Assembly (NCBI RefSeq): GCF_001424835.1
Contig: NZ_LMCQ01000023.1
Location: 3,471-67,470 of the forward strand
DNA: 64,000 nt
DNA from: Variovorax sp. Root318D1
Lineage (GTDB): Bacteria > Pseudomonadota > Gammaproteobacteria > Burkholderiales > Burkholderiaceae_C
Direction: 5' to 3'
Numbering within the stretch: position 1 is the first letter of the stretch; every line of letters starts with the position of its first letter. This document shows, piece after piece, positions 17,281-24,867 of this stretch. Below the pieces are notes generated by a model. The model was given only the letters and a program-made list of their open reading frames with translations, was not told the origin of the DNA and searched no databases. Made by a program: the position numbers and the translations under genes.

Positions 17281-18733
17281 CCGCCGCGCGCGCAGTGGCG
17301 TACCTGTCAGGCGCCACCGCATAGGGCATGAAGCGGCTCTGGTTCTCGTCCACGTCGAGCGGACGGCCTACGAACGGGAACGCGCGCTGCGGGCAGGCCT
17401 CTCGCTCGCACACCTTGCAGCCGGCGCCGATGGGGGTGGGCACATCAGGGTCGCGCAGGTCCATGCCCTTGGAGTAGACGAGCCGCGTCGCGTGGCTGAT
17501 GTCGCAGCCGAGGCCGATGGAGAAAGTCTTGTTGGGCGAGCCGTAGCCACGGTAGCCGTGCGACACGGTGCGCGCGATCCAGAGGTAGGCGCGGCCGTCG
17601 GGCATGCGCGCTAGTTGAGTGAGCACGCGGCCGGGCTGCGCAAAGGCTTCGTACACGTTCCACAGCGGACAGGTGCCGCCGGTCTTTGAAAAGTGAAAGT
17701 GCGTGGCCGACTGTCGCTTGGAGATGTTGCCCGCCCGGTCGACGCGAATCAGAAAGAAGGGCACGCCACGCGCCTCGGGCCGCTGCAGCGAACTCAGCCG
17801 GTGGCAGATGGTCTCGAAGCCCACGCCGAAGCGCCGCGCGAGCTGGTCGATGTCGTAGCGCAGCTGCTCGGCCGCTTCGAGAAAAACGCCGTAGGGCAAC
17901 AGCAGGGCGGCAGCAAAGTAGTTGGCCAGGCCGATGCGCGCGAGCGAACGCGCGGTGTCGCTCGACAGCGGAGCTTCGGCGACGAGCTTGTCGATCATGT
18001 TGCCAAGTTCAAAGTACGCGAGCTGCGTTGCGAGCTGGAAGGCATGCTGACCCGGCTCTAGGTAGCGCGAGAGCCGCAGCACCCGCGTGACTGGGTCGTA
18101 GCGGCGTTGCGCACCGCCTTCGTCGTCTTCGGCCGGTATCACCTGCACGCCATGTGCTTCGAGAAGCCGGTGCGCGAGCCGGTCACCGGGGTTGCCCTCG
18201 CGCAGCCGCCATTGCGCGGAGAGGGCCTCGGCGGCATCGTCGAGCGGTGCGATGTGGTTCTGGTGCGCAAAGAAGAAGTCGCGCACCTCTTCAAAAGGCA
18301 TCGGCCGCGTCTGCGGCAGGCGCGCGAGATCGCCGCGGCCGTCGCCGAGCTCGGCTGCCAGTGCTTCGAGCCGTTCCATCGCATCGCGGTGCCGCTGGTG
18401 CAGCGCCACCAGGGCGCGGCCGACGGCCGGCATCTGCGTGGCCACTTCGCGCAGCTCGGCGAGCGCGACGGCATCGCCGCCGGGGTTGTCGGCCAGCGCC
18501 TCGCGCAGGCTGGCCACGAGGCGCGCCTCTTCATCCTCCGAGAAGGCCTGGATGTCGACACCCAGCGTGGCGTGCAGGCGCAGCAGCACCGGCACGGTGA
18601 GCGGACGCTGGTTCTGCTCGATCTGGTTCAGGTAGCTGGGCGACAGGCCGAGCTGCTGCGCGAGCGCAAGCTGGCTCAGGCCGCGCTCTTCGCGCAGGCT
18701 GCGCAGGCGCACACCCATGAAGGTCTTCTTCAT
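17222..18733 (-). CDS. ScfR/RamB-type short-chain fatty acid regulator (XRE HTH)
   Basis: 503-residue regulator. Residues about 5-62 are an XRE helix-turn-helix (LRSLREERGLSQLALAQQLG, then SPSYLNQIEQNQRP). A middle IrrE/ImmA-like region follows. The C-terminal domain resembles DUF2083 and has a Cys cluster, CKVCEREACPQRAFPF. This architecture is that of the RamB, PccR and MccR regulators, which respond to acetyl- or propionyl-CoA. It is divergent from the thioesterase-prpC-prpD genes, and similar TTCGCAA/TTGCGAA repeats lie beside both start regions, so it very probably controls propionate use. The start at 18733 is taken from the HTH; a longer frame to 18784 would run through one repeat. Confidence 0.88.
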   Translation of the reverse strand: MKKTFMGVRLRSLREERGLSQLALAQQLGLSPSYLNQIEQNQRPLTVPVLLRLHATLGVDIQAFSEDEEARLVASLREALADNPGGDAVALAELREVATQMPAVGRALVALHQRHRDAMERLEALAAELGDGRGDLARLPQTRPMPFEEVRDFFFAHQNHIAPLDDAAEALSAQWRLREGNPGDRLAHRLLEAHGVQVIPAEDDEGGAQRRYDPVTRVLRLSRYLEPGQHAFQLATQLAYFELGNMIDKLVAEAPLSSDTARSLARIGLANYFAAALLLPYGVFLEAAEQLRYDIDQLARRFGVGFETICHRLSSLQRPEARGVPFFLIRVDRAGNISKRQSATHFHFSKTGGTCPLWNVYEAFAQPGRVLTQLARMPDGRAYLWIARTVSHGYRGYGSPNKTFSIGLGCDISHATRLVYSKGMDLRDPDVPTPIGAGCKVCEREACPQRAFPFVGRPLDVDENQSRFMPYAVAPDRYATARAAVKNAASRAPASGSPRRRSP

Positions 18734-18746
18734 CGTTGATCCGTTC

Positions 18747-18763
18747 TTCGCAAGATTCGCAAA
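18747..18763. promoter_or_regulatory. Paired TTCGCAA repeats beside the regulator gene
   Basis: TTCGCAA at 18747-18753 and 18756-18762, nine bases start to start, just upstream of the regulator's start codon. The arrangement resembles RamB/PccR-type sites, which contain TTTGCAAA-like repeats. Probably an autoregulatory operator. Confidence 0.55.
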
Positions 18764-18821
18764 TCGCGAGCGATCCATTTGCAATCATTCGCCAATTCAG
18801 GCCTTCATTATGGTCACGATG

Positions 18822-18837
18822 TTGCGTAAATTGCGAA
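18822..18837. promoter_or_regulatory. Paired TTGCGAA repeats before the thioesterase gene
   Basis: TTGCGTA (18822-18828) and TTGCGAA (18831-18837), again nine bases start to start and in the opposite orientation to the site at 18747. It ends one base before the thioesterase ATG, so the binding protein would sit on the start region of the operon. Confidence 0.55.
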
Positions 18838-18838
18838 T

Positions 18839-19252
18839 ATGCAAAACGCACGCGGCACAGTCCGACTGATCGAGGTGGTGTTCCCCGAGCACACCAACCA
18901 CTACGGCACCTTGTTCGGCGGGCAGGCGCTGCAGCTGCTCTCGAAGGCGGCCTTTTTGGCGGGCCGCAGCTTCGCGCACGGCGACGTGGTGATGGCGCGC
19001 TGCGGCGAAGTGCTGTTCCATACGCCGGTGCGCCTCGGCAGCACGCTCGTGCTCGAAACGGAGGTCGCGCGCGTGGGCCGCAGTTCGCTCACCGTGCGCG
19101 TGGCCGGCAGCGTGCAGGACGTGGCCACCGAGGCGCTCACGCGCGTGCTCGACGGCGAATTCGAGATGGTGGCGGTGGACGCCGCCGGACGGCCGGTGCG
19201 GCTGGCAAGCCCGCCGCACCTTCATCAACAAACATTCGAGGAGACGGTATGA
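18839..19252 (+). CDS. Hotdog-fold acyl-CoA thioesterase
   Basis: 137-residue hotdog protein of the YciA/acyl-CoA hydrolase type: VVFPEHTNHYGTLFGGQALQ contains the characteristic N-x-x-G-x-x-FGG segment at the active site, followed by a hydrophobic helix and the central sheet. It hydrolyses acyl-CoA to free acid and CoA. The stop overlaps the prpC start (ATGA), so it is translated with the methylcitrate genes. Release of excess propionyl-CoA or methylcitryl-CoA is a plausible role, inferred only from context. No clear ribosome binding site precedes the ATG, and the operator repeat is immediately upstream. Confidence 0.82.
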   Translation: MQNARGTVRLIEVVFPEHTNHYGTLFGGQALQLLSKAAFLAGRSFAHGDVVMARCGEVLFHTPVRLGSTLVLETEVARVGRSSLTVRVAGSVQDVATEALTRVLDGEFEMVAVDAAGRPVRLASPPHLHQQTFEETV

Positions 19253-20415
19253 CATTGCTGACAGACAACGCGCCCGCCGCCGGCTTCAAGCCGAAGAAAT
19301 CCGTTGCGCTTTCGGGGGTGACCGCGGGCAACACCGCGCTGTGCACCGTGGGGCGCACCGGCAACGACCTGCACTACCGCGGCTACGACATCCTCGACAT
19401 CGCCGACGTCTGCGAGTTCGAGGAGATCGCGCACCTGCTGGTGCATGGCAAGCTGCCCAACGCCTCCGAACTGCGCGCCTACAAGAGCCGCCTGAAAGCG
19501 ATGCGCGGCCTGCCTGCGAGCGTGAAGGAGGCGCTGGAGCGACTGCCCGCCAGTGCGCATCCGATGGACGTGATGCGCACCGGCGTCTCGGCGCTCGGCT
19601 GTGTGCTGCCAGAGAAAGACGACCATTCGCTGCCCGGCGCACGCGACATTGCCGACCGGCTGATGGCCTCGCTCGGCTCGATGCTGCTCTACTGGTACCA
19701 CTGGTCGACGCAGGGGCGGCGCATCGAGGTCGAGACCGACGACGATTCGATCGGCGCGCACTTCCTGCATCTGCTGCATGGCCGGGTGCCATCGGCGAGT
19801 TGGGAGCGTGCCATGCACACTTCGCTCAACCTCTATGCGGAGCACGAGTTCAACGCCTCGACCTTCACTGCGCGCGTGGTGGCGGGCACGGGCTCCGATG
19901 TCTATTCGGCCATCACCGGCGCCATCGGCGCGCTGCGTGGACCGAAGCACGGCGGCGCCAACGAGGTGGCCTTCGAGATCCAGAAGCGCTACGACACGCC
20001 CGACGAAGCCGAGGCGGACATCCGCCGCCGCGTGGAAGCGAAGGAAGTCGTCATCGGCTTCGGCCACCCGGTCTACACCGTGTCGGACCCGCGCAACGTG
20101 GTCATCAAGCGCGTGGCGAAAAAACTTTCCGACGAGGCCGGCTCCACCCGCATGTACGACATTGCCGAGCGGCTCGAGGCCGTGATGTGGGACGCAAAGA
20201 AGATGTTCCCGAACCTCGACTGGTTCAGCGCCGTGAGCTATCACATGCTCGGCGTGCCCACGGCCATGTTCACGCCGCTCTTCGTGATTGCGCGCACCAG
20301 TGGCTGGGCCGCGCACATCATCGAGCAGCGGCAGGACAACAAGATCATTCGGCCCAGCGCCAACTACACCGGCCCGGAAGACCTGATCTTCGTGCCGATT
20401 TCTGATCGCCGCTGA
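19249..20415 (+). CDS. prpC: 2-methylcitrate synthase
   Basis: 388-residue citrate-synthase-family enzyme that condenses propionyl-CoA with oxaloacetate. The start MTLLTDN is followed by KSVALSGVTAGNTALCTVGR, distinctive of PrpC rather than GltA, as is the short length. Active-site regions include GFGHPVYTVSDPRN and a His in WYHWS. The ATG at 19249 overlaps the thioesterase stop by four bases; the open frame extends upstream but lacks coding character. First core enzyme of the propionate operon. Confidence 0.96.
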   Translation: MTLLTDNAPAAGFKPKKSVALSGVTAGNTALCTVGRTGNDLHYRGYDILDIADVCEFEEIAHLLVHGKLPNASELRAYKSRLKAMRGLPASVKEALERLPASAHPMDVMRTGVSALGCVLPEKDDHSLPGARDIADRLMASLGSMLLYWYHWSTQGRRIEVETDDDSIGAHFLHLLHGRVPSASWERAMHTSLNLYAEHEFNASTFTARVVAGTGSDVYSAITGAIGALRGPKHGGANEVAFEIQKRYDTPDEAEADIRRRVEAKEVVIGFGHPVYTVSDPRNVVIKRVAKKLSDEAGSTRMYDIAERLEAVMWDAKKMFPNLDWFSAVSYHMLGVPTAMFTPLFVIARTSGWAAHIIEQRQDNKIIRPSANYTGPEDLIFVPISDRR

Positions 20416-20449
20416 AAAAATCCTTCCTGTCTACCGTCATAGAAAAATC

Positions 20450-21904
20450 ATGTCCGCTCACATCAGCAACGTCCGCCCCGAACCCGACCAGGTGCTGGTC
20501 GACATCGTCGACTACGTGCTCGCGCACCAGCAGCTCACCAGTGCGCTCGCCTATGAAACCGCCCGCCACTGCCTGATCGACACGCTCGGTTGCGGCCTGG
20601 AGGCGCTCGAGTACCCGGCCTGCACCAAGCTGCTGGGCCCGGTTGTGCCCGGCACTGTGGTGCCGCACGGCGCCAAGGTGCCCGGCACGCCGCACCAGCT
20701 CGACCCGATCCAGGCCGCCTTCAACATCGGCACCATGATCCGCTGGCTCGATTTCAACGACACCTGGCTTGCCGCGGAATGGGGCCATCCGAGCGACAAC
20801 CTCGGCGGCATTCTTGCCACGGCCGACTGGCTCAGCCGCAATGCGGTGGCCGCGGGACGCAAGCCGCTCGTGATGCGCGACGTGCTCACGGCGCTGATCC
20901 AGGCGCACGAGATCCAGGGCTGCCTGGCGCTGGAGAATTCGTTCAACAAGGTGGGGCTCGACCATGTGGTGCTGGTCAAGGTGGCCTCGACCGCAGTGGT
21001 GGCGCGCCTGATGGGCCTTTCGCGCGACGAGATCGTCAATGCCGTATCGCTCGCATGGGTCGACGGGCAGAGCCTGCGCACCTACCGCCATGCGCCCAAC
21101 ACCGGCAGCCGGAAAAGCTGGGCTGCGGGCGATGCCACGAGCCGCGCGGTGCGCCTCGCGCTGATCGCGAAGACCGGCGAGATGGGCTACCCGAGCGTGC
21201 TCAGCGCCAAGACCTGGGGCTTCTACGACGTGCTGTTCAAGGGGCAGCCTTTCAAGTTCCAGCGGCCGTACGGCACCTACGTGATGGAGAACGTGCTGTT
21301 CAAGATCAGCTTCCCGGCCGAGTTCCACAGCCAGACGGCGGTGGAGGCGGGCATGGCGCTGCATGCGCAGCTGAACCGCGCCGGCAAGGCGGTGGACGAC
21401 ATCGAGCGCGTGACCATCCGAACGCACGAGGCTTGCATCCGCATCATCGACAAGAAGGGTCCGCTCGATAACCCGGCCGACCGCGACCACTGCATCCAGT
21501 ACATGGTGGCGGTGCCGATGATCTTCGGCCGCCTCACGGCCGCCGACTACGAAGACGGCGTGGCGAGCGATCCGCGCATCGATGCGCTGCGGAGCAAGAT
21601 CGTGTGCGTGGAAGATCCGCGCTTCACGGCCGCCTATCACGACCCCGAGAAGCGCAGCATCGCCAACGCGCTGACCGTGGAGTTCAAGGACGGCACCAGT
21701 TTTGCCGAAGTAATCGTCGAATACCCCATCGGCCACAAGCGCCGTCGGGCTGAGGGCATTCCGCTGCTCGAAGCCAAGTTCCGCACCAACCTCGCACGCC
21801 GCTTCGCACACAAGCAGCAGCAGGCCATCCTCGATGTGTCGCTCGATGCGAAGAAGCTCGAGGCCATGCCGGTGCACGAGTATGTCGACCTCTATGCCGC
21901 TTGA
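20450..21904 (+). CDS. prpD: 2-methylcitrate dehydratase
   Basis: 484-residue MmgE/PrpD-family enzyme, almost exactly the length of E. coli PrpD. Conserved stretches include CLIDTLGCGLEALEYPAC, RWLDFNDTWLAAEWGHPS, GYPSVLSAKTWGFYDV and EFHSQTAVEAGMALH. It dehydrates 2-methylcitrate to 2-methylaconitate; hydration to methylisocitrate would need an aconitase not present here. It starts 34 bases after prpC and ends four bases before the next gene's ATG. Confidence 0.96.
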   Translation: MSAHISNVRPEPDQVLVDIVDYVLAHQQLTSALAYETARHCLIDTLGCGLEALEYPACTKLLGPVVPGTVVPHGAKVPGTPHQLDPIQAAFNIGTMIRWLDFNDTWLAAEWGHPSDNLGGILATADWLSRNAVAAGRKPLVMRDVLTALIQAHEIQGCLALENSFNKVGLDHVVLVKVASTAVVARLMGLSRDEIVNAVSLAWVDGQSLRTYRHAPNTGSRKSWAAGDATSRAVRLALIAKTGEMGYPSVLSAKTWGFYDVLFKGQPFKFQRPYGTYVMENVLFKISFPAEFHSQTAVEAGMALHAQLNRAGKAVDDIERVTIRTHEACIRIIDKKGPLDNPADRDHCIQYMVAVPMIFGRLTAADYEDGVASDPRIDALRSKIVCVEDPRFTAAYHDPEKRSIANALTVEFKDGTSFAEVIVEYPIGHKRRRAEGIPLLEAKFRTNLARRFAHKQQQAILDVSLDAKKLEAMPVHEYVDLYAA

Positions 21905-21908
21905 TCCG

Positions 21909-22787
21909 ATGCGCACGAACATCGAATCCCCGAAGAAAACCCTGCGCCGCCTGGCCGAGGCGCGCCGCGGCGTGCTGGTGCCGGGCGCATTCAATGCGCT
22001 GTCGGCCCGCGTGATCGAAGACCTGGGCTTCGAAGCCATCTACGTGACCGGCGCCGGGGTCACCAACATGCACTTCGGGCTGCCTGACCAGGCCTTCATG
22101 GGGCTGCACGACATCGCGGAGCACACCGCACGCATCCGCGATGCCGTGAACCTTCCGCTGCTGGTCGATGCCGACACGGGCTTTGGCAACGCACTCAACG
22201 TGCGGCATGCGGTGCGCGTGCTCGAGCGGGCAGGGGCCGACTGCATCCAGCTCGAAGACCAGGTCAGCCCCAAGCGCTGCGGCCATTTCGCGGGCAAGGC
22301 GGTGATCGACACGGCCGAAATGCTGGGCAAGATCAAGGCGGCGGTCGATGCGCGCACCGACGCCGACATGCTCGTCATGGCCCGCACCGACGCGGCGGCC
22401 GTGCACGGCTTCGAGGCGGCCATCGAACGCGCGCAGCAGTTCAGCGAGGCGGGCGCCGACATTCTTTTCGTCGAGGCCGTGACCTTGGCCGACGAGGTGC
22501 GCGCCTTGCCGAGGCGCTTGGGCAAGCCACAGCTCATGAACATGGTGATCGGCGGCAAGACGCCGACTTTCGGCGCCGAAGAGCTCGGTGCGCTGGGCTA
22601 TGGGCTGGTGCTGTACGCCAATGCCGCATTGCAGGGCGCGGTGGCTGGCATGCAACGTGCATTGACTGTGCTGCGCGATACTCGCCGCCTCGACGAAGAC
22701 CCATCGCTCGTGGTTTCGTTTGCCGAACGGCAGCGCTTGGTCGGCAAGCCCGGGCTCGACGAGCTTGAGAAAAAGTACGCGGCGTGA
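21909..22787 (+). CDS. Isocitrate lyase/PEP mutase family lyase, in the prpB position
   Basis: 292-residue TIM-barrel lyase. DADTGFG supplies the Mg-binding Asp residues, and LEDQVSPKRCGHFAGK carries the KRCGH catalytic loop with its Cys. The natural role in this operon is 2-methylisocitrate lyase (propionate to pyruvate and succinate). However, the sequence differs from E. coli PrpB. It has TGAGVTNMHFGLPD rather than SGGGVAAGSLGLPD, and FAGK rather than RPNK after KRCGH. It looks closer to dimethylmalate lyase or carboxyphosphonate mutase relatives. It could be a divergent PrpB or a lyase for another substrate. The ATG at 21909 follows the prpD stop by four bases. Confidence 0.8.
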   Translation: MRTNIESPKKTLRRLAEARRGVLVPGAFNALSARVIEDLGFEAIYVTGAGVTNMHFGLPDQAFMGLHDIAEHTARIRDAVNLPLLVDADTGFGNALNVRHAVRVLERAGADCIQLEDQVSPKRCGHFAGKAVIDTAEMLGKIKAAVDARTDADMLVMARTDAAAVHGFEAAIERAQQFSEAGADILFVEAVTLADEVRALPRRLGKPQLMNMVIGGKTPTFGAEELGALGYGLVLYANAALQGAVAGMQRALTVLRDTRRLDEDPSLVVSFAERQRLVGKPGLDELEKKYAA

Positions 22788-22962
22788 TGGGCGGGCGGGT
22801 CGAATTACCTCAACGAGATGAGCACTTTAGCCGTCCCGTTCAGAAAGTTCCCTGCCATTGTTTCAATTTCATGAACACTGCGATTCGATTGGCTAGGGTT
22901 TTCCCTGGTAATTGAGGTGCAAACTTCGAGGCATCCAAAGCCCGATCAAGAAGGAAATTGAA

Positions 22963-23301
22963 ATGAAGACCTCGAACATCCTCGCCGCCGCCGCTCTCTC
23001 CCTGCTCGCCGCCGCTGGCGCCCACGCAGAGACCTATGAAGGCGTGCAGCCCCTCAGCGCCGGCTACAGCCGCGCCGACGTGGCCCCCCAAGCCGCAGCC
23101 GCCGCCCGCGAAGGCAACGCCTACAGCGACGCTGCTTCGGCCGTCGTGGCTCCCGTGCTGGCTTCGACCGACCGCGCTGAAGTTCGCAACGAAGCCGTTG
23201 CCGCTGCGCACGCACCCGGCCAGAACCTGCGCCGCGAAGCCTTCGCAGACAGCGTGATCCCTTCGCAAGCTCGCAGCTTCACGCGCCAAGCCGGCCTGTA
23301 A
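22963..23301 (+). CDS. Small Ala-rich exported protein
   Basis: 112-residue protein with a clean Sec signal peptide (MKTSNILAAAALSLLAAAGAHA, cleavage before ETYEG). The mature 90 residues are rich in Ala and polar residues (YSRADVAPQ, NLRREAFADS), with no Cys and no recognised domain. It is probably a small periplasmic protein. AAGGAA precedes the ATG at 22963. It stands alone, with a strong hairpin terminator about 50 bases downstream. The 175-base gap upstream is AT-richer than the surroundings and probably holds its promoter, but I see no clear -35/-10 pair. Confidence 0.75.
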   Translation: MKTSNILAAAALSLLAAAGAHAETYEGVQPLSAGYSRADVAPQAAAAAREGNAYSDAASAVVAPVLASTDRAEVRNEAVAAAHAPGQNLRREAFADSVIPSQARSFTRQAGL

Positions 23302-23352
23302 TCCAGGCAGGCAGGGAAGAGCGGCAACGGCCGCTTGCTCCCGGCAACAAAC

Positions 23353-23390
23353 AAAAAGCCGGACGGTGCCAAAGCGCCGTCCGGCTTTTT
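23353..23390 (+). terminator. Strong intrinsic terminator
   Basis: A 14-bp stem (AAAAAGCCGGACGG / CCGTCCGGCTTTTT) with a ten-base loop, T-run on the plus strand and A-run on the left arm, so it can act in both directions. It ends the small exported protein gene. Confidence 0.9.
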
Positions 23391-23515
23391 GCTTTTGGCG
23401 CCACGGGGTGGGTAGGCGGCAGGTTAGTACGAACGGCCAGGCGGGGGAAACACTTGGGGCCGCTCGGCGCCTGTCCGTCCTACGATGGCAGCCTCATCCG
23501 AACGAAGGAGTTGCC

Positions 23516-23794
23516 ATGCCTCTCTATCTGATCGAACGCACCTTTGCCGAAGCACTTGAGGTCTCGCCCGAGGGCGCGGCCAGCATCATGCGCATCAACG
23601 ACGACGTCGGGGTCCGCTGGCTGTATTCGTTCTTGAGCGCCGACAAGAAGAAGACCTACTGCCTGTACGAGGCGCCCAGCGCCGAGATGATCCGCGAGGC
23701 GGCGCAGCGCAACGGGTTGCCGGCCGACGTGGTGATCGAGGTCGACGAACTGCGCCCGCCAGCGGTGCAGGCCGAGGCCGCCGCGACGGCCTGA
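23516..23794 (+). CDS. DUF4242-like small protein
   Basis: 92-residue protein starting MPLYLIERTF, followed by NDDVGVRWLYSFLSADKKKT, YCLYEAPSAEMIREAAQRNG and a VDELRP end. This is the alpha-beta ferredoxin-like DUF4242/NIPSNAP-like pattern; some relatives are annotated as nickel-binding. Its role is unknown. AAGGAG lies five bases upstream of the ATG at 23516, which decides the start over a longer open frame. It is monocistronic, with a hairpin following the stop. Confidence 0.75.
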   Translation: MPLYLIERTFAEALEVSPEGAASIMRINDDVGVRWLYSFLSADKKKTYCLYEAPSAEMIREAAQRNGLPADVVIEVDELRPPAVQAEAAATA

Positions 23795-23817
23795 GCGGCG
23801 ACGGTCTGAACGTACAG

Positions 23818-23838
23818 CGAGCGGCATTGCGCCGCTCG
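23818..23838 (+). terminator. Hairpin between DUF4242-like and cupin genes
   Basis: CGAGCGGC, five-base loop, GCCGCTCG, followed by TTCTTC. It lies between two convergent genes and probably terminates the plus-strand one. Confidence 0.6.
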
Positions 23839-23856
23839 TTCTTCGCTCCCGTCGGC

Positions 23857-24327
23857 TTACTTCGACCGCGGGTCGTCCGCTGGATTGACGTAGGTGACGC
23901 CCCAGGGCCCGGTGCCGTGAAGCTGCACCACGGTTTCCTCCTGGGTCCATGCAAAGTGCGGCGTCTTGGCCTGCAGGATCATCATGCCGCCCGCGGTCAC
24001 GGGCATCGACTTTTGCATGTCGAGCTTGTCGCCCAGGCCCATGTGGAAGGTGCCCGAGAGCACGGTCACCCGCTCGACGGCCGGGTGCCAGTGCGGCGGA
24101 ATCCGGTAGTTGGCGGGCACCCTGATGCGCACCGTGAACGGCACGGCCTCGCTCATCGGCCCTTCGAGCACCGCGAGCTTTGCGCCCGGCGGCAGTGAGG
24201 GAACGTCGGCCCATTTCAAGTCGGCGGGCGAAATCATCCGATGGTCGGGGGTCTGGGCCCAACTCGTCGCGATGGCCGCTATCAGGGTGGCACCGATCGC
24301 CCAGGCAGCAAATGGTTGGCGTGTCAT
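23857..24327 (-). CDS. Exported cupin-domain protein
   Basis: 156-residue protein: signal peptide (QPFAAWAIGATLIAAIATSW, cleavage after WA), then one cupin barrel. PPHWHPAVERVTVLSG supplies the HxH and Glu of cupin motif 1, and the TPHFAW region supplies the motif 2 His, so a metal site is probably intact. It acts in the periplasm on an unknown substrate. The ATG at 24327 is chosen because AAAGGAAAG lies just upstream and it gives a proper signal; an upstream extension to 24408 would overlap the haemoglobin gene. It follows the truncated haemoglobin gene on the same strand. Confidence 0.8.
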   Translation of the reverse strand: MTRQPFAAWAIGATLIAAIATSWAQTPDHRMISPADLKWADVPSLPPGAKLAVLEGPMSEAVPFTVRIRVPANYRIPPHWHPAVERVTVLSGTFHMGLGDKLDMQKSMPVTAGGMMILQAKTPHFAWTQEETVVQLHGTGPWGVTYVNPADDPRSK

Positions 24328-24391
24328 GGTCTTTCCTTTCGGGGTCACCGGCGAAACGCCGCCGGGGCGCGGGCAAGAGCGCGGCAGTCGT

Positions 24392-24751
24392 CTACAGCCG
24401 CACCACATCGCCCTTCAATGAATAAAGAATGGCGACCACCTCGTTCTTCTCAGCCTGGTCGTACCCGTTCTTGGACATCGCGGCAAGGATGTCGTCGATG
24501 GCGGCGACCAGCTCCTGCTCGTTGATGTTCATTCCCTTGTGCGCGGTCACCAGGTCCTTGCCGGTGTAGCACTGCGGGCCTCCGCTGCCGGCACAGAGAA
24601 ACTCGAACACGTGACGCTCGACCTCGGGGCGGTTGCTGTTCGCGAAGCGGGCACGAATCAGCGGGTTGTTGTAGTGGTTCTCGACGACGTCAGTCACGAG
24701 CCGCTGAATGCGCTCCCCACCGCCGAGCCGTTCATAGAGGGTTGCGGGCAT
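24392..24751 (-). CDS. Group 1 truncated haemoglobin
   Basis: 119-residue 2-over-2 globin, the usual length. MPATLYERLGGGERIQRLV opens helix A/B, and GGPQCYTGKDLVTAHKGMNI is the group 1 signature, with His71 as proximal haem ligand. Such proteins bind O2 and NO and may detoxify NO or peroxide. The ATG at 24751 is preceded by AAGGAG; an upstream open frame is spurious. It lies between the cupin gene downstream and the MalT-like regulator gene upstream, all on the same strand. Confidence 0.93.
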   Translation of the reverse strand: MPATLYERLGGGERIQRLVTDVVENHYNNPLIRARFANSNRPEVERHVFEFLCAGSGGPQCYTGKDLVTAHKGMNINEQELVAAIDDILAAMSKNGYDQAEKNEVVAILYSLKGDVVRL

Positions 24752-24867
24752 ACGAGACTCCTTCTGGATTGCCGACCCGGCGGCGCCGGGCCTGGGACAG
24801 ACCATAGGACGGCCGGCGCGGCCGCGCATCGCCCGAATTGACCATTTGGGCCGCGTGCGGCCAGTGG

